From the NCBI GenBank assembly GCA_963819685.1, contig CAWFXI010000005.1, positions 395,278 through 459,277 on the forward strand: 64,000 bases of DNA, read 5' to 3'. This DNA comes from CAIUGU01 sp963819685. Lineage in GTDB: Bacteria; Pseudomonadota; Gammaproteobacteria; Steroidobacterales; Steroidobacteraceae. Under the pieces are notes generated by a model, which was not told the origin of the DNA, did no database searches, and was given only the letters and a program-made list of their open reading frames with translations. This document shows positions 33,059 to 42,045 of this stretch, piece by piece (the stretch's first letter is position 1; every line of letters starts with the position of its first letter). The position numbers and the translations under genes are program-made.

Positions 33059-35173
33059 CTACTGTTCTGGCCTGACTGAATTTGCGGTGTCCTGGATAAA
33101 AGCCTTGATCTTCTCGACATCGGTCGCGGTGAGCCGGCCGGTAAAATCCGGCATGCCCTGAGACGTGAACGGGCCCTTGAACACGATCCGCTCCAGGTTG
33201 CCGATGTTCTCGGCGGCGGTATAGCCGAGATTCTTGACGTTGCCGCCGGGATCCACGCCCGGCACGCCATGGCAGATCACGCAATTGCTGACGTAGAGCA
33301 TCGCGCCTTCCGCGACGTGATTCGGGTCGTACTTAACGCCCTGCAGCAGCGGACCCTGCCGGTAGCTGACGAACTCCGGTGCCTTTGCCATGCCGCCCAA
33401 CGCAAAGGTATAAACCGTGCCCGGCCCCTCACGATTGGTGTAGCGCTGCACGATGGCGGGGACGCCGCCCCAGCCGACCGCCACTGATACGTACTGCTTG
33501 CCGTCCACGATGTAGGTCGCTGGACCTGCGACCACGCCTGTGCCGGTGGGTGCTTCCCAGAGCTTATCTCCGGTCCTGGCGTTGTAGGCGACGAACCGTC
33601 CGTCGGCCGTGCCCTGGAATACAAGGTTGCCCGCCGTGGTCAGCGTGCCGCCGTTCCAGGGCGAAACATGCTCCTGGCGCCACACTTCTTTCTGCTTCAC
33701 CGGGTCCCAGGCGATAAGCCGGCCGAAGGGCTTGTTTTGTGGCGACACTGCGCTGAAGAGGGACGCCGTATTCCAGCCCAGGCCTGACATCAGCTGGCCG
33801 GGATGCTTGCTGTTGTGCGTCCAGGTCTTGTCGTCCATGAGCGAGAGCGGGATGTTCTGCGCCGGCAGGTAGACCAGGCCGGTCTGCGGGTTGAAGGACA
33901 TCGGATGCCAGTTATGCGCCCCGGACGGCCCGGGTATGCTGTCGCGCGGCTGGTCGCCCCGGCGCGCCGCAGGCACCTCGATGGGCCGGCCCTTGGCGTC
34001 GTAGCCGGTGGCCCAGTTCACGTCGACAAAGTTCTTCGCCGAGATGAATTGCCCGTTGACGCGGTCGATGACGAAAAAGAAGCCGTTCTTCGGCGCGTGC
34101 AGGATCACCTTGCGCTTTTTCCCCTCGAGCGTGAGGTCAGCGAGGATCATCGGCTGCGTCGCCGTGTAGTCCCAGTTGTCGCCTGGGGTCTCCTGATAGT
34201 GCCACTTGTACTGGCCGGTATCCGGGTCGAGCGCGACGATGGAGGAGAGGTAAAGATTGTCGCCGCCACCCGGGCTGCGCTTGCTGTGCGCCCAGGGCGA
34301 GCCGTTGCCGGTGCCGATGTACATCAGGTTCAGCTCCGGATCGAAGGCCATGGTGTCCCAGGCGGTGCCGCCACCGCCGGCCTCCCAGTACTTGCCGCTC
34401 GGATCCCAGGTCGTGGCGGCTCTCGCCATCGATGCGTCCTCAAAGGGCTTGCTTGGGTCACCGGGCACAGTAAACCAGCGCCATTTCTGTTTGCCGGTCT
34501 CGGCGTCGTAGGCCGTGACGTAGCCGCGAACGCCGTACTCGGCGCCGCCGTTGCCGATGATTACCTTGCCCTTGTAGACGCGCGGTGCACCCGTGATGGA
34601 GTACGAGCGTGAGCGGTCGATGAGCGTGTCGGTTTCCCAAACCACCTTGCCGGTCGCAGCATCGAGCGCGATCAGCCGACCGTCGTAAGCGCCGACGTAG
34701 ACCTTCCCTTTGTGGATAGCCACGCCACGGTTGACCACGTCGCAGCAGCCCCTGTACCCCTTCTCGCGGTCCACCTTCGGGTCGTAGACCCAGAGGCGCT
34801 TGCCGGTGCGCGCGTCGATCGCGTGCACCACACTCCACGAGGCGCTTACGAACATCACGCCGTTTACCACGATCGGTGTCGCTTCCACGCCGCGCGTCGA
34901 TTCCAGGTTGTACGACCACAACAGGCCAAGATCCTTGACAGTGCGCTCGCTCACCTGGCTCAGGCGGCTATAGCGCGTTTCGGCATAGTCCAGTCCGTAG
35001 CTTGGCCAGTCGTGCGAGGTATTTGCGTTTTGCTGGATGGTGGCGCCGTCCACCTTGCCAGTCACTGCGCGAATGCGTTCTTCTGATGCCGTGTCGGCGC
35101 CCTGCGTGGAAAGTGCAAGCGTCACGAGCAGACCAGCAGACATGGACAGACTGCAGATGCGGCGAAGCGCCAT
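33059..35173 (-). CDS. Quinohemoprotein alcohol dehydrogenase (PQQ + cytochrome c)
   Basis: 704 residues with a signal peptide; periplasmic. The N-terminal eight-bladed PQQ propeller carries the vicinal disulfide Cys143-Cys144 (YRGCCDVVNRG) and the active-site base Asp335 in GDNWDYTATQ. Two residues on is Thr337 rather than Asp, which argues for a calcium-type rather than a lanthanide-type enzyme. The C-terminal cytochrome c domain has CVICH at 631-635 and a likely Met ligand in GMPDF. The length and fusion match type II quinohemoprotein alcohol dehydrogenases. No pqq biosynthesis genes lie in the window. It is divergent from the second secreted paralogue, 201 bases away. Confidence 0.93.
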   Translation of the reverse strand: MALRRICSLSMSAGLLVTLALSTQGADTASEERIRAVTGKVDGATIQQNANTSHDWPSYGLDYAETRYSRLSQVSERTVKDLGLLWSYNLESTRGVEATPIVVNGVMFVSASWSVVHAIDARTGKRLWVYDPKVDREKGYRGCCDVVNRGVAIHKGKVYVGAYDGRLIALDAATGKVVWETDTLIDRSRSYSITGAPRVYKGKVIIGNGGAEYGVRGYVTAYDAETGKQKWRWFTVPGDPSKPFEDASMARAATTWDPSGKYWEAGGGGTAWDTMAFDPELNLMYIGTGNGSPWAHSKRSPGGGDNLYLSSIVALDPDTGQYKWHYQETPGDNWDYTATQPMILADLTLEGKKRKVILHAPKNGFFFVIDRVNGQFISAKNFVDVNWATGYDAKGRPIEVPAARRGDQPRDSIPGPSGAHNWHPMSFNPQTGLVYLPAQNIPLSLMDDKTWTHNSKHPGQLMSGLGWNTASLFSAVSPQNKPFGRLIAWDPVKQKEVWRQEHVSPWNGGTLTTAGNLVFQGTADGRFVAYNARTGDKLWEAPTGTGVVAGPATYIVDGKQYVSVAVGWGGVPAIVQRYTNREGPGTVYTFALGGMAKAPEFVSYRQGPLLQGVKYDPNHVAEGAMLYVSNCVICHGVPGVDPGGNVKNLGYTAAENIGNLERIVFKGPFTSQGMPDFTGRLTATDVEKIKAFIQDTANSVRPEQ

Positions 35174-35374
35174 GAACGTCTCCCCTTCTTTGAGTTTAGA
35201 GTTGTCGCAGGACGATACTCCTGCGACTTCGGGGTCGAAAGAAAACTTCTGACTCGAAGAGCGACGGTCCTGTTTCGCGTCGCACCATGCGAGGCGTCTT
35301 TGCTACTGCATTTGGATAAGGGCAGTATTGCTTTCCTGAGCGTTCCGGTACGCATCATTTCATTGGGGGGAACA

Positions 35375-36184
35375 ATGATGAACATGGCTATCATCACTGC
35401 GCGGCATCGATGCTTGGCGCTTTGCCTGGCCATCCTTGTGACCTGTTTTTGCAGTGGTGTGTCAATGGCAGCAGCACCCGCTGCGTCGGGCAAGACTGGC
35501 AATCCTGCGGATTTTCTCGGCGTATGGATCGGAGCCGGATTCGGGAGCACGGCATGGCGCAACACTCCCTGGAAGATGCCGCCAGAGTTCACGCCATGGG
35601 GCGCCGCCGAATCCAGACGCCTTGCTGATCCGCAGGAAACTTACGATACCTGCGAGCCGACCGGTCCGGTCGCCATCATGGGCGCCAATCCGCTGTTTCC
35701 GCTGCAGATCGCAGGCTCACCTGGCGAGTTGATCATGGCGATGGAAGGTAGCCCGATTCTGCGGCACATCTATATTGACGGGCGTCCGCATCCTGATTTC
35801 CTGGAGCCTGACTGGATGGGACATTCCATCGGTCATTGGGAAGGCGACGTACTGGTCGTCGACACGATCGGACTGAAAGCTTCCAAGCGGCCGTTGAACG
35901 GCTTTGTTTCCAACGCGGTCATTCCGATGCCGTCGGACCATGATGCACGCATCCCCGTCAGCGATCAGCTCCACGTGATCGAGCGTATCCGTCTCGTCGG
36001 GGACGGACAATTCCTTGAGAACGAGATTACGGTGGAAGATCCGAAGGTCTATACGAAACCCCTGGTTACGAAGGTCTATTCGCAGCGGCGCCCGGACCTC
36101 TATCTGCTCGAATACTACTGCAACGAGAACCCGCGACCGGACGAAGAAGGCTATATTCCGCCGAAGGCAAGCGCGACTCCTTGA
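35375..36184 (+). CDS. Secreted protein of unknown function, paralogue of the 30501-31310 gene
   Basis: 269 residues from the ATG at 35375, GGGGGG upstream; the frame opens 75 bases earlier without a signal. Signal peptide about 1-32 (CLALCLAILVTCFCSGVSMA). It aligns over its whole length with the 30501 gene (shared LGVWIGAG, WGAAESRR, WMGHSIGHWEGDVLV, DQLHVIERIRLVGDGQFLENE, YSQRRPDL), with conserved Cys residues near the middle and end (Cys in DTCEP and EYYCNE). The two copies flank the hydrolase-VOC-dehydrogenase trio. Function unknown. Confidence 0.7.
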   Translation: MMNMAIITARHRCLALCLAILVTCFCSGVSMAAAPAASGKTGNPADFLGVWIGAGFGSTAWRNTPWKMPPEFTPWGAAESRRLADPQETYDTCEPTGPVAIMGANPLFPLQIAGSPGELIMAMEGSPILRHIYIDGRPHPDFLEPDWMGHSIGHWEGDVLVVDTIGLKASKRPLNGFVSNAVIPMPSDHDARIPVSDQLHVIERIRLVGDGQFLENEITVEDPKVYTKPLVTKVYSQRRPDLYLLEYYCNENPRPDEEGYIPPKASATP

Positions 36185-36293
36185 GAAGCCAAACCCGTTG
36201 CTGTTGATGGTGGATTACCGATGATGCCGTGCGGTGGGTGACCTGCACGGTGTGCTCAAGTGTTGAATTCAAGTTTCGAATTAGAGAGACAGG

Positions 36294-37968
36294 ATGATGC
36301 TCAAGCCAGTTGTGGCCCTCGCGGTGCTGGGAATACTTGCTGCCGCGAGCGGTTGTTCATCTCGCGTTGATGAAGCGGCGTTTGCGGGCAAACCGCAAAA
36401 GCCCAACGTGTTGCTGATTGTTGCCGATGATCTGGGTTTCAGTGATCTGGGCGCCTTCGGCGGCGAAATCAGCACGCCCAATCTGGATCGCCTGGCAAAT
36501 GCAGGCGTGCGATTGACCGATTTTCACGCCGCACCCACCTGCTCTCCCACGCGCGCAATGCTGCTGACGGGCGTGGACAACCACGTCGTCGGTCTTGGCA
36601 CCATGGGAGAGATGCTCCCGCCAGGCGCGCCCGCACGCCCTGGCTATGAGGGGTATCTCAACGATCGCGCACGCACGGTTGCGGACATTTTTCGGGGTGC
36701 CGGCTACCGCACGATGATGGCGGGGAAGTGGCATCTGGGAAAGCAGCCCGGGCAGACGCCGGATGCGCGCGGGTTTGACCGTTCGTTTGTATTGCTGGAG
36801 GGCGGCGGCGGTCATTTCGGCGATCCCGAAGGGGGAGCCGTAGGGTCAGACATGTTGGGTGGCAACTATCGCGAGGATGGCAAGAAGGCGCAGTACCCGC
36901 TGGGGAAATACACTGGCGATTTCTACACGGACCGTTTGCTGGGCTATGTGGACGAGACGCAGGCGGGTCAGCCGTTCTTCGCGTATCTCGCGTTTACCGA
37001 ACCCCATTGGCCGTTGCAGGCGCCGCCCGAACTGATCGCAAAGTATCGAGGCCGTTATGATTCAGGTCCTGCGGCGCTGCGTGAAGAACGTCTGGCGCGA
37101 CTCGGCAAGTCAGGGCTGATCGCGTCCTCCCATCAGCCGCATCGAGATGATCGAAACGCCGGAATGGTCGACATTATCTGCGGCGGAGCGGGAGAAATCA
37201 GCCCGCGCGATGGAAATCTATGCCGCCATGGTGGAGCGTCTGGATTTCAATGTCGGCCGCGTGGTTGCTCACCTCGAGAAAGCCGGCCAACTGGAGAATA
37301 CCGTTATTGTCTTCATGTCCGACAATGGTCCGGACGGTACTTCCAATCAAATGATGCTTCAGTCTCTGGCGGCGGCGCGTACGCGTGATGCCGCGCCGAT
37401 CGACAACAGTCTGGACAACATGGGCGCCGCCAGTTCCTTTGTCTTGTACGGACAGGATTGGGCGCAGGCAGGTTCGGCGCCGTTCAACCGCGTCAAGGCC
37501 TATACGACCGAAGGGGGCATTCGCGTGCCGGCCTTTGTTTCCGGACCTGGTGTCAAAGGCGGCAGGATTGCGCACACATTCCTGAACGTGACCGATGTTC
37601 TGCCCACCCTTGCGAACATGGCAGGGATCGCGATTCCAGTCGAACGCGACAAGATCGCGCCATCGGGACGAAGCTTCGCGGCTGTTCTGGCGGGCGATGA
37701 AGATTCCATTCACACGGACACGGCAATTGGCTGGGAACTATTCCTTGGGCGCGCCATACGCCTGAACAACTGGAAGGCTGTAAGGCTGCTACCCGTCAGT
37801 CCTGTCGTGCCCCTGGGTGGCGGAGATGGCACGTGGGCGCTTTACGATCTTGCCAATGACAGTGGCGAGACGACGGATTTGAGCGCGACGCATCCGGAGA
37901 AGCTGCAAGAGTTGACCGCCGCATGGGACGCTTACGCGCAACAGAATGGGGTGCTGACGGCCCCTTAA
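36294..37968 (+). CDS. Lipoprotein arylsulfatase (one frameshift)
   Basis: About 557 residues when one extra base near 37127-37131 is removed; as given, the first frame ends at 37388 and the second carries on to 37968. Lipobox AAASGC (Cys21) anchors it to the membrane. The sulfatase signature CSPTR starts at Cys83, the residue converted to formylglycine; metal-site residues are in ADDLGFSDLG and, after the shift, VFMSDNGPDG. AGKWHLGK is also typical. It hydrolyses sulfate esters; substrate unknown. No formylglycine-generating enzyme gene is seen nearby. Last gene of the accessory block. Confidence 0.87.
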
Positions 37969-38151
37969 ACCCTCGCTTCTTGCTGCTGCCGGAGGAGGGG
38001 TTCAGCTGCCATCAAGGGATCGGCAGGCCATGGGCTACGACGGCCTGTGCACGCCATCAACGTCGGCTATACTCCCGGCCCCGCAAGCCGGGCAGGGCGG
38101 CCGGGCTTCCGGGGACAGGGCGCCTCAGGCAAGGGCCTCAAGGTCAGGGCC

Positions 38152-38236
38152 GCGAAAGTGGCGGAACTGGTAGACGCGCTGGATTTAGGTTCCAGTGGGG
38201 TAACCCGTGAGAGTTCGAGTCTCTCCTTTCGCACCA
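38152..38236 (+). tRNA. tRNA-Leu (anticodon TAG)
   Basis: 85 nt class II tRNA ending ACCA. Acceptor GCGAAAG / CTTTCGC, anticodon stem CTGGA/TCCAG with loop TTTAGGT (anticodon TAG), a long variable arm, T-arm GAGAG/CTCTC. A TATACT -10-like box (38068-38073) followed by CCCGGCCCC lies upstream. It precedes tig by 24 bases and marks the right edge of the accessory block. Confidence 0.95.
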
Positions 38237-38260
38237 ATGTAATGAGAGTTTGAGGGTTCA

Positions 38261-39559
38261 ATGATGCAGGTTTCGGTAGAGACAACGGGCAAGCTCGGGC
38301 GGCGCATGGAGATCCAGGTGCCGGCGGCACGTATTGACCAGGCCATCGAGGAGCGGCTGAAATCGATGAGCCGTACCGTGCGCCTGAAGGGCTTTCGACC
38401 CGGCAAAGTACCCGTGAACGTCGTCCGCCAGCAGTTCGGCCAGCAAGTCCGCCAGGAAGTGCTGAATACCGTGTTGCAGTCCAGCTTTGAAGAGGCGGTC
38501 GCCGAGCACAAGCTGAATCCTGCCGGCGGCCCCCGCATCGAACCCATCAACATCGAGAAAGGACAGGACCTCAGATTCCGGGCCGTTTTCGAGGTGTATC
38601 CCGACATCGAGATCAAAGGGGTCGAGAGCCTTGAAATCGACAAGCCGGTAGCGGAAGTGCTGCCCGCGGATGTCGAGGCCATGCTCGAGAGTCTGCGCAA
38701 GCAACGGCCCGAGTACTCGATTGTGGAGCGCGCCGCTCAGGAAACGGACCGCGTGATGATTGATTTCGAAGGCACCATCGAGGGCGTGGCGTTCGATGGC
38801 GGCAAGGGCGAAAACGTTTCAGTCGTCATCGGCAGTGGCCGGATGCTCAAGGACTTTGAGACCGGACTCGTCGGTGCACGCGCTGGCGAGGAGCGATCGA
38901 TCGAGCTGGAATTCCCGAAGGATTACCAGGCGGCTGCGCTCGCCGGCAAGAAGGCCATCTTCAACGTCAAGGTTCGCAGTGTAGAAGAGCAGAAATTGCC
39001 GGAGATCGATGAGGAGTTCTGCAAGGCATACGGCGTCACCGAAGGTGGCATCGAACAGCTGCGCAGGGAGATCGAGGACAACATGCGTCGCGAACTGGGT
39101 GAAACCATTCGCGGCCGATTGAAGCAACAGGCCATGGACAAGTTGCTGGCGGCGAATCCCGTCGAAGTGCCCCAGGCGTTGCTCGAATCAGCAGTGCGCG
39201 ACATGCAGCTGGATATGGGCCGGCAGATGGGCGCCAAGGACGCATCTCAATTACCGCCGCCCGCCCAATTCGTTGAGCCAGCCCGTCGCCGGGTAGCGCT
39301 CGGTCTGGTTGTGAATGAGCTGATCAGGTCGGCAGGCATACAGGTCGACCAGGCGCGCGTGCTGGAAAAAATTCAGACGATGGCGTCCCAGTACCCGAAT
39401 CCGGAACAGGTCATCAAGGCCTACCGCGAGAATGCCGATGCACTTCGCCAGGTGAATGGACTGGTTCTCGAGGACCAGGTCGTTGACTGGCTGATGGAAC
39501 GCGCCAGGGTCAACGAGCAATCCTCGACCTTCAAGGAATTGATGCATTTCGGCGCGTAG
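38261..39559 (+). CDS. tig: Trigger factor
   Basis: 432 residues; two ATGs in a row (38261, 38264). A ribosome-bound chaperone and peptidyl-prolyl isomerase that meets nascent chains. N-terminal ribosome-binding domain with RTVRLKGFRPGKVPVNVVRQQFG (residues of the GFRPGK signature), a FKBP-type PPIase domain (about 155-240, DRVMIDFEGTIEGVAFDGG, FPKDYQAAALAGKKA) and the helical C-terminal chaperone domain. First gene of the conserved tig-clpP-clpX-lon-hupB-ppiD series. Confidence 0.96.
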   Translation: MMQVSVETTGKLGRRMEIQVPAARIDQAIEERLKSMSRTVRLKGFRPGKVPVNVVRQQFGQQVRQEVLNTVLQSSFEEAVAEHKLNPAGGPRIEPINIEKGQDLRFRAVFEVYPDIEIKGVESLEIDKPVAEVLPADVEAMLESLRKQRPEYSIVERAAQETDRVMIDFEGTIEGVAFDGGKGENVSVVIGSGRMLKDFETGLVGARAGEERSIELEFPKDYQAAALAGKKAIFNVKVRSVEEQKLPEIDEEFCKAYGVTEGGIEQLRREIEDNMRRELGETIRGRLKQQAMDKLLAANPVEVPQALLESAVRDMQLDMGRQMGAKDASQLPPPAQFVEPARRRVALGLVVNELIRSAGIQVDQARVLEKIQTMASQYPNPEQVIKAYRENADALRQVNGLVLEDQVVDWLMERARVNEQSSTFKELMHFGA

Positions 39560-39570
39560 CGACTTGACAA

Positions 39571-39677
39571 GGGGACAGGGGACAGGGGACAGGGGATAGT
39601 CAGGAGCGAGTTTCGCCTCCGCGAGCAACCGCGATCTGAGGTCTGTACACTGTCCCCGTCCCCTATTCATTGTCCCC
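39571..39677. repeat. GGGGACA tandem repeat with inverted partner (tig-clpP)
   Basis: Four 7-nt units GGGGACA, GGGGACA, GGGGACA, GGGGATA at 39571-39598. About 50 bases later the complementary pattern appears: TGTCCCC (39651-39657), GTCCCC, and TGTCCCC (39671-39677). The two arms can pair as a long GC-rich stem in the tig-clpP message, or act as a terminator-like attenuator. The gap holds no gene. Confidence 0.8.
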
Positions 39678-39688
39678 TTTGTTCATTT

Positions 39689-40312
39689 ATGAATACCAAA
39701 GCACTCAATCTGGTTCCCATGGTGGTCGAGCAGACCGCCCGTGGCGAACGTGCGTACGACATTTATTCCCGCTTGCTCAAGGAGCGGCTGATCTTCGCGG
39801 TCGGTCCGGTGGAGGACGGCATGGCGAATGTGATCGTCGCGCAGCTGCTGTTTCTGGAGTCGGAGAACCCGGACAAGGACATTGCGCTGTACATCAACTC
39901 TCCGGGTGGAGTTGTAAGCGCCGGATTGTCCATTTACGACACCATGCAATTCATCAAGCCGGACGTCAGCACGATTTGTATCGGTCAGGCCGCGAGCATG
40001 GGCGCGCTGCTGCTGGCGGGTGGCGCAAAGGGCAAGCGTTTCTGCCTGCCGCATTCCCGCATGATGATTCATCAGCCATTGGGTGGCTTCCAGGGGCAGG
40101 CTTCCGACATCGACATTCATGCCCGCGAAGTCCTGCAGACCCGCGAGAAGCTGAACCGGATCCTCGCGCATCACACGGGCCAGCCGCTGGACAAGATCCA
40201 GCAGGACACCGATCGTGACAATTTCATGGGTGGCGACGCTGCGGTGGCCTACGGCCTGATCGACCGGGTACTCGACAAACGCGCTGACGTGGCGGCCGTC
40301 CTTACCAAGTAA
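39689..40312 (+). CDS. clpP: ATP-dependent Clp protease proteolytic subunit
   Basis: 207 residues. Serine protease that forms double heptameric rings with ClpX or ClpA. The catalytic Ser103 is in GQAASMGALLLA, His128 in MMIHQPLGG, and the Asp lies in DTDRDNFMGG. The short N-terminal propeptide (MNTKALNLVPMVVEQTARGER) is typical. It is followed after 199 bases by clpX; the gap shows an AT-rich TATATAACTTG stretch near 40444, a possible promoter for clpX, and nothing else. Confidence 0.96.
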   Translation: MNTKALNLVPMVVEQTARGERAYDIYSRLLKERLIFAVGPVEDGMANVIVAQLLFLESENPDKDIALYINSPGGVVSAGLSIYDTMQFIKPDVSTICIGQAASMGALLLAGGAKGKRFCLPHSRMMIHQPLGGFQGQASDIDIHAREVLQTREKLNRILAHHTGQPLDKIQQDTDRDNFMGGDAAVAYGLIDRVLDKRADVAAVLTK

Positions 40313-40511
40313 GGCCGCCTTGTTGGGCATGCGGCCTGGGCCAAGTGGCTGTATTCAATGGCTATTAACCATGAGGCGGTAATTCCGCGGTGGTTGTGTT
40401 GCGGCTGCGGCTCCCGTCTTTGCAGGCCGCGCCCTGCGCGTGATATATAACTTGTTATCGAAGCCTGCCGGGCGCGAGAGGCGCTAGCGGGTGGCAGTCC
40501 GAAGGTGATGC

Positions 40512-41834
40512 ATGTCCGAAGATTCGCGCAGCAGCGGCAAACACGACGATGGCAAGCTTCTGTACTGCTCCTTCTGCGGTAAGAGCCAGCATGAAGTCCG
40601 CAAACTGATTGCCGGACCGTCGGTATTCGTCTGCGACGAATGCGTCGAACTCTGCAACGACATCATTCGCGAGGAACTCGAAGAGCGCGCCGAGCGTACC
40701 CGCGACAAGCTGCCGAAGCCGCATGAAATCAAGAAGGTTCTGGACGAATACGTGATCGGGCAGGAGCGCGCAAAGCGCGTGCTGTCCGTTGCGGTCTACA
40801 ACCACTACAAGCGACTGCAGACAAAAGGCTCCGAACGTTCGAAGGACGAGGTCGAGCTGGCGAAGAGCAACATCCTGCTCATCGGTCCGACCGGCTGCGG
40901 CAAGACATTGCTCGCAGAGACCCTTGCACGCCTGCTCAATGTGCCGTTCACGATCGCCGACGCAACGACACTGACGGAGGCCGGATACGTCGGCGAGGAC
41001 GTCGAGAACATCATCCAGAAGCTGCTGCAGAAGTGCGACTACGACGTCGAGAAGGCGCAGACGGGCATCGTCTATATCGACGAAATCGACAAGATTTCGC
41101 GCAAGTCGGATAACCCGTCAATCACCCGCGACGTCTCGGGCGAAGGCGTGCAGCAGGCATTGCTCAAGCTGATCGAAGGCACCATTGCGTCCGTGCCGCC
41201 TCAGGGGGGTCGCAAGCATCCACAGCAGGAATTTCTGCAGGTCGACACGGGCAATATCCTGTTCATCTGCGGCGGTGCGTTTGCGGGCCTCGAGAAGATC
41301 ATCCAGAACCGCACCCAGAAGACCGGCATCGGCTTCATCGCCGAAGTCCGGCAGCAGAACGACCGTCCTCATGGCACGGACGTTTTCCATGATGTCGAGC
41401 CTGAAGACCTGATCAAGTACGGCCTGATTCCCGAATTCGTCGGCCGGTTGCCCGTTGTGGCGACGCTGGAGGAACTCGACGAAGCTGCGCTCATGTCCAT
41501 CCTGCTCGAGCCCAAGAACGCGCTGACCAAGCAGTATCGCAAGCTGTTCGACATGGAAGGCGTGGAACTGGAGTTCCGTCAGGACGCGCTGCGCGCCGTT
41601 GCAAAACGGGCCATGCAGCGACGGACGGGAGCGCGGGGATTGCGGACCATCCTCGAGAACGTACTGCTGGATACGATGTACGACCTGCCGTCCATCCGTA
41701 ACGTCAACAAAGTCGTGGTCGATGAGGCTGTCATCCAGGGTGAGACCAAGCCTTATGTGGTTTACAAACCGGAGGAACCCCGGTTGGCTGCCGTGGAAGA
41801 GCGTCGTCCGACAGGCAGTGATTCCCATCATTGA
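40512..41834 (+). CDS. clpX: ATP-dependent Clp protease ATP-binding subunit ClpX
   Basis: 440 residues. AAA+ unfoldase that feeds substrates to ClpP. The N-terminal zinc-binding domain has CSFCGKS and VCDEC, Walker A is GPTGCGKT, Walker B YIDEIDKI, the pore loop GYVGED, and the ClpP-binding loop lies around QNRTQKTGIGF. Sensor 2 is in RRTGARGLR. Full length. Two hairpins follow the stop (41843-41856 and 41876-41906), and lon is next. Confidence 0.97.
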   Translation: MSEDSRSSGKHDDGKLLYCSFCGKSQHEVRKLIAGPSVFVCDECVELCNDIIREELEERAERTRDKLPKPHEIKKVLDEYVIGQERAKRVLSVAVYNHYKRLQTKGSERSKDEVELAKSNILLIGPTGCGKTLLAETLARLLNVPFTIADATTLTEAGYVGEDVENIIQKLLQKCDYDVEKAQTGIVYIDEIDKISRKSDNPSITRDVSGEGVQQALLKLIEGTIASVPPQGGRKHPQQEFLQVDTGNILFICGGAFAGLEKIIQNRTQKTGIGFIAEVRQQNDRPHGTDVFHDVEPEDLIKYGLIPEFVGRLPVVATLEELDEAALMSILLEPKNALTKQYRKLFDMEGVELEFRQDALRAVAKRAMQRRTGARGLRTILENVLLDTMYDLPSIRNVNKVVVDEAVIQGETKPYVVYKPEEPRLAAVEERRPTGSDSHH

Positions 41835-41875
41835 ATGAGCCTGCCGCCCTTGCGGCATTCAGATCCAGTTTGAGT

Positions 41876-41906
41876 GCGGCGGACATCTGCGAAGATGCTC
41901 CGCCGC
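41876..41906 (+). terminator. Stem-loop after clpX
   Basis: GCGGCGGA CATC (41876-41887) pairs with GATG and TCCGCCGC (41894-41906) around loop TGCGAA, a 12-bp stem with one bulged base. It lies 42 bases after the clpX stop and 83 bases before the lon promoter. The following bases (TTCATTTCCC) are only mildly T-rich, so termination is plausible but not certain. A smaller GCCGC/GCGGC hairpin precedes it at 41843-41856. Confidence 0.5.
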
Positions 41907-41988
41907 TTCATTTCCCGCCTTTGCTTCAGCCTGAAATCAGCGAAGTGAACGTTGTGTTGTGGCGATCGTCAGGGCGTTACGGTATTTT

Positions 41989-42014
41989 CTTGAATAGCCA
42001 GCGCCGCGCCCCCA
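41989..42014 (+). promoter_or_regulatory. Candidate sigma-32 (heat-shock) promoter of lon
   Basis: CTTGAA (41989-41994) followed after 14 bases by CCCCCA (42009-42014). This resembles the E. coli RpoH consensus CTTGAAA with CCCCAT 11-15 bases on. It lies 32 bases before the lon GTG. lon is a classical heat-shock gene, so the site fits its job. Confidence 0.6.
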
Positions 42015-42045
42015 GACCTGTGGGCTACCCCTTAAGGAAGACCGA

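Noticed and set aside
25799..38151. Prophage or integrative element
   Set aside because: No integrase, transposase, phage structural gene or tRNA-end direct repeat was found; only called an accessory block.
39571..39677. CRISPR-like repetition
   Set aside because: Units are 7 nt with no spacers and no cas genes nearby; simple tandem repeats.
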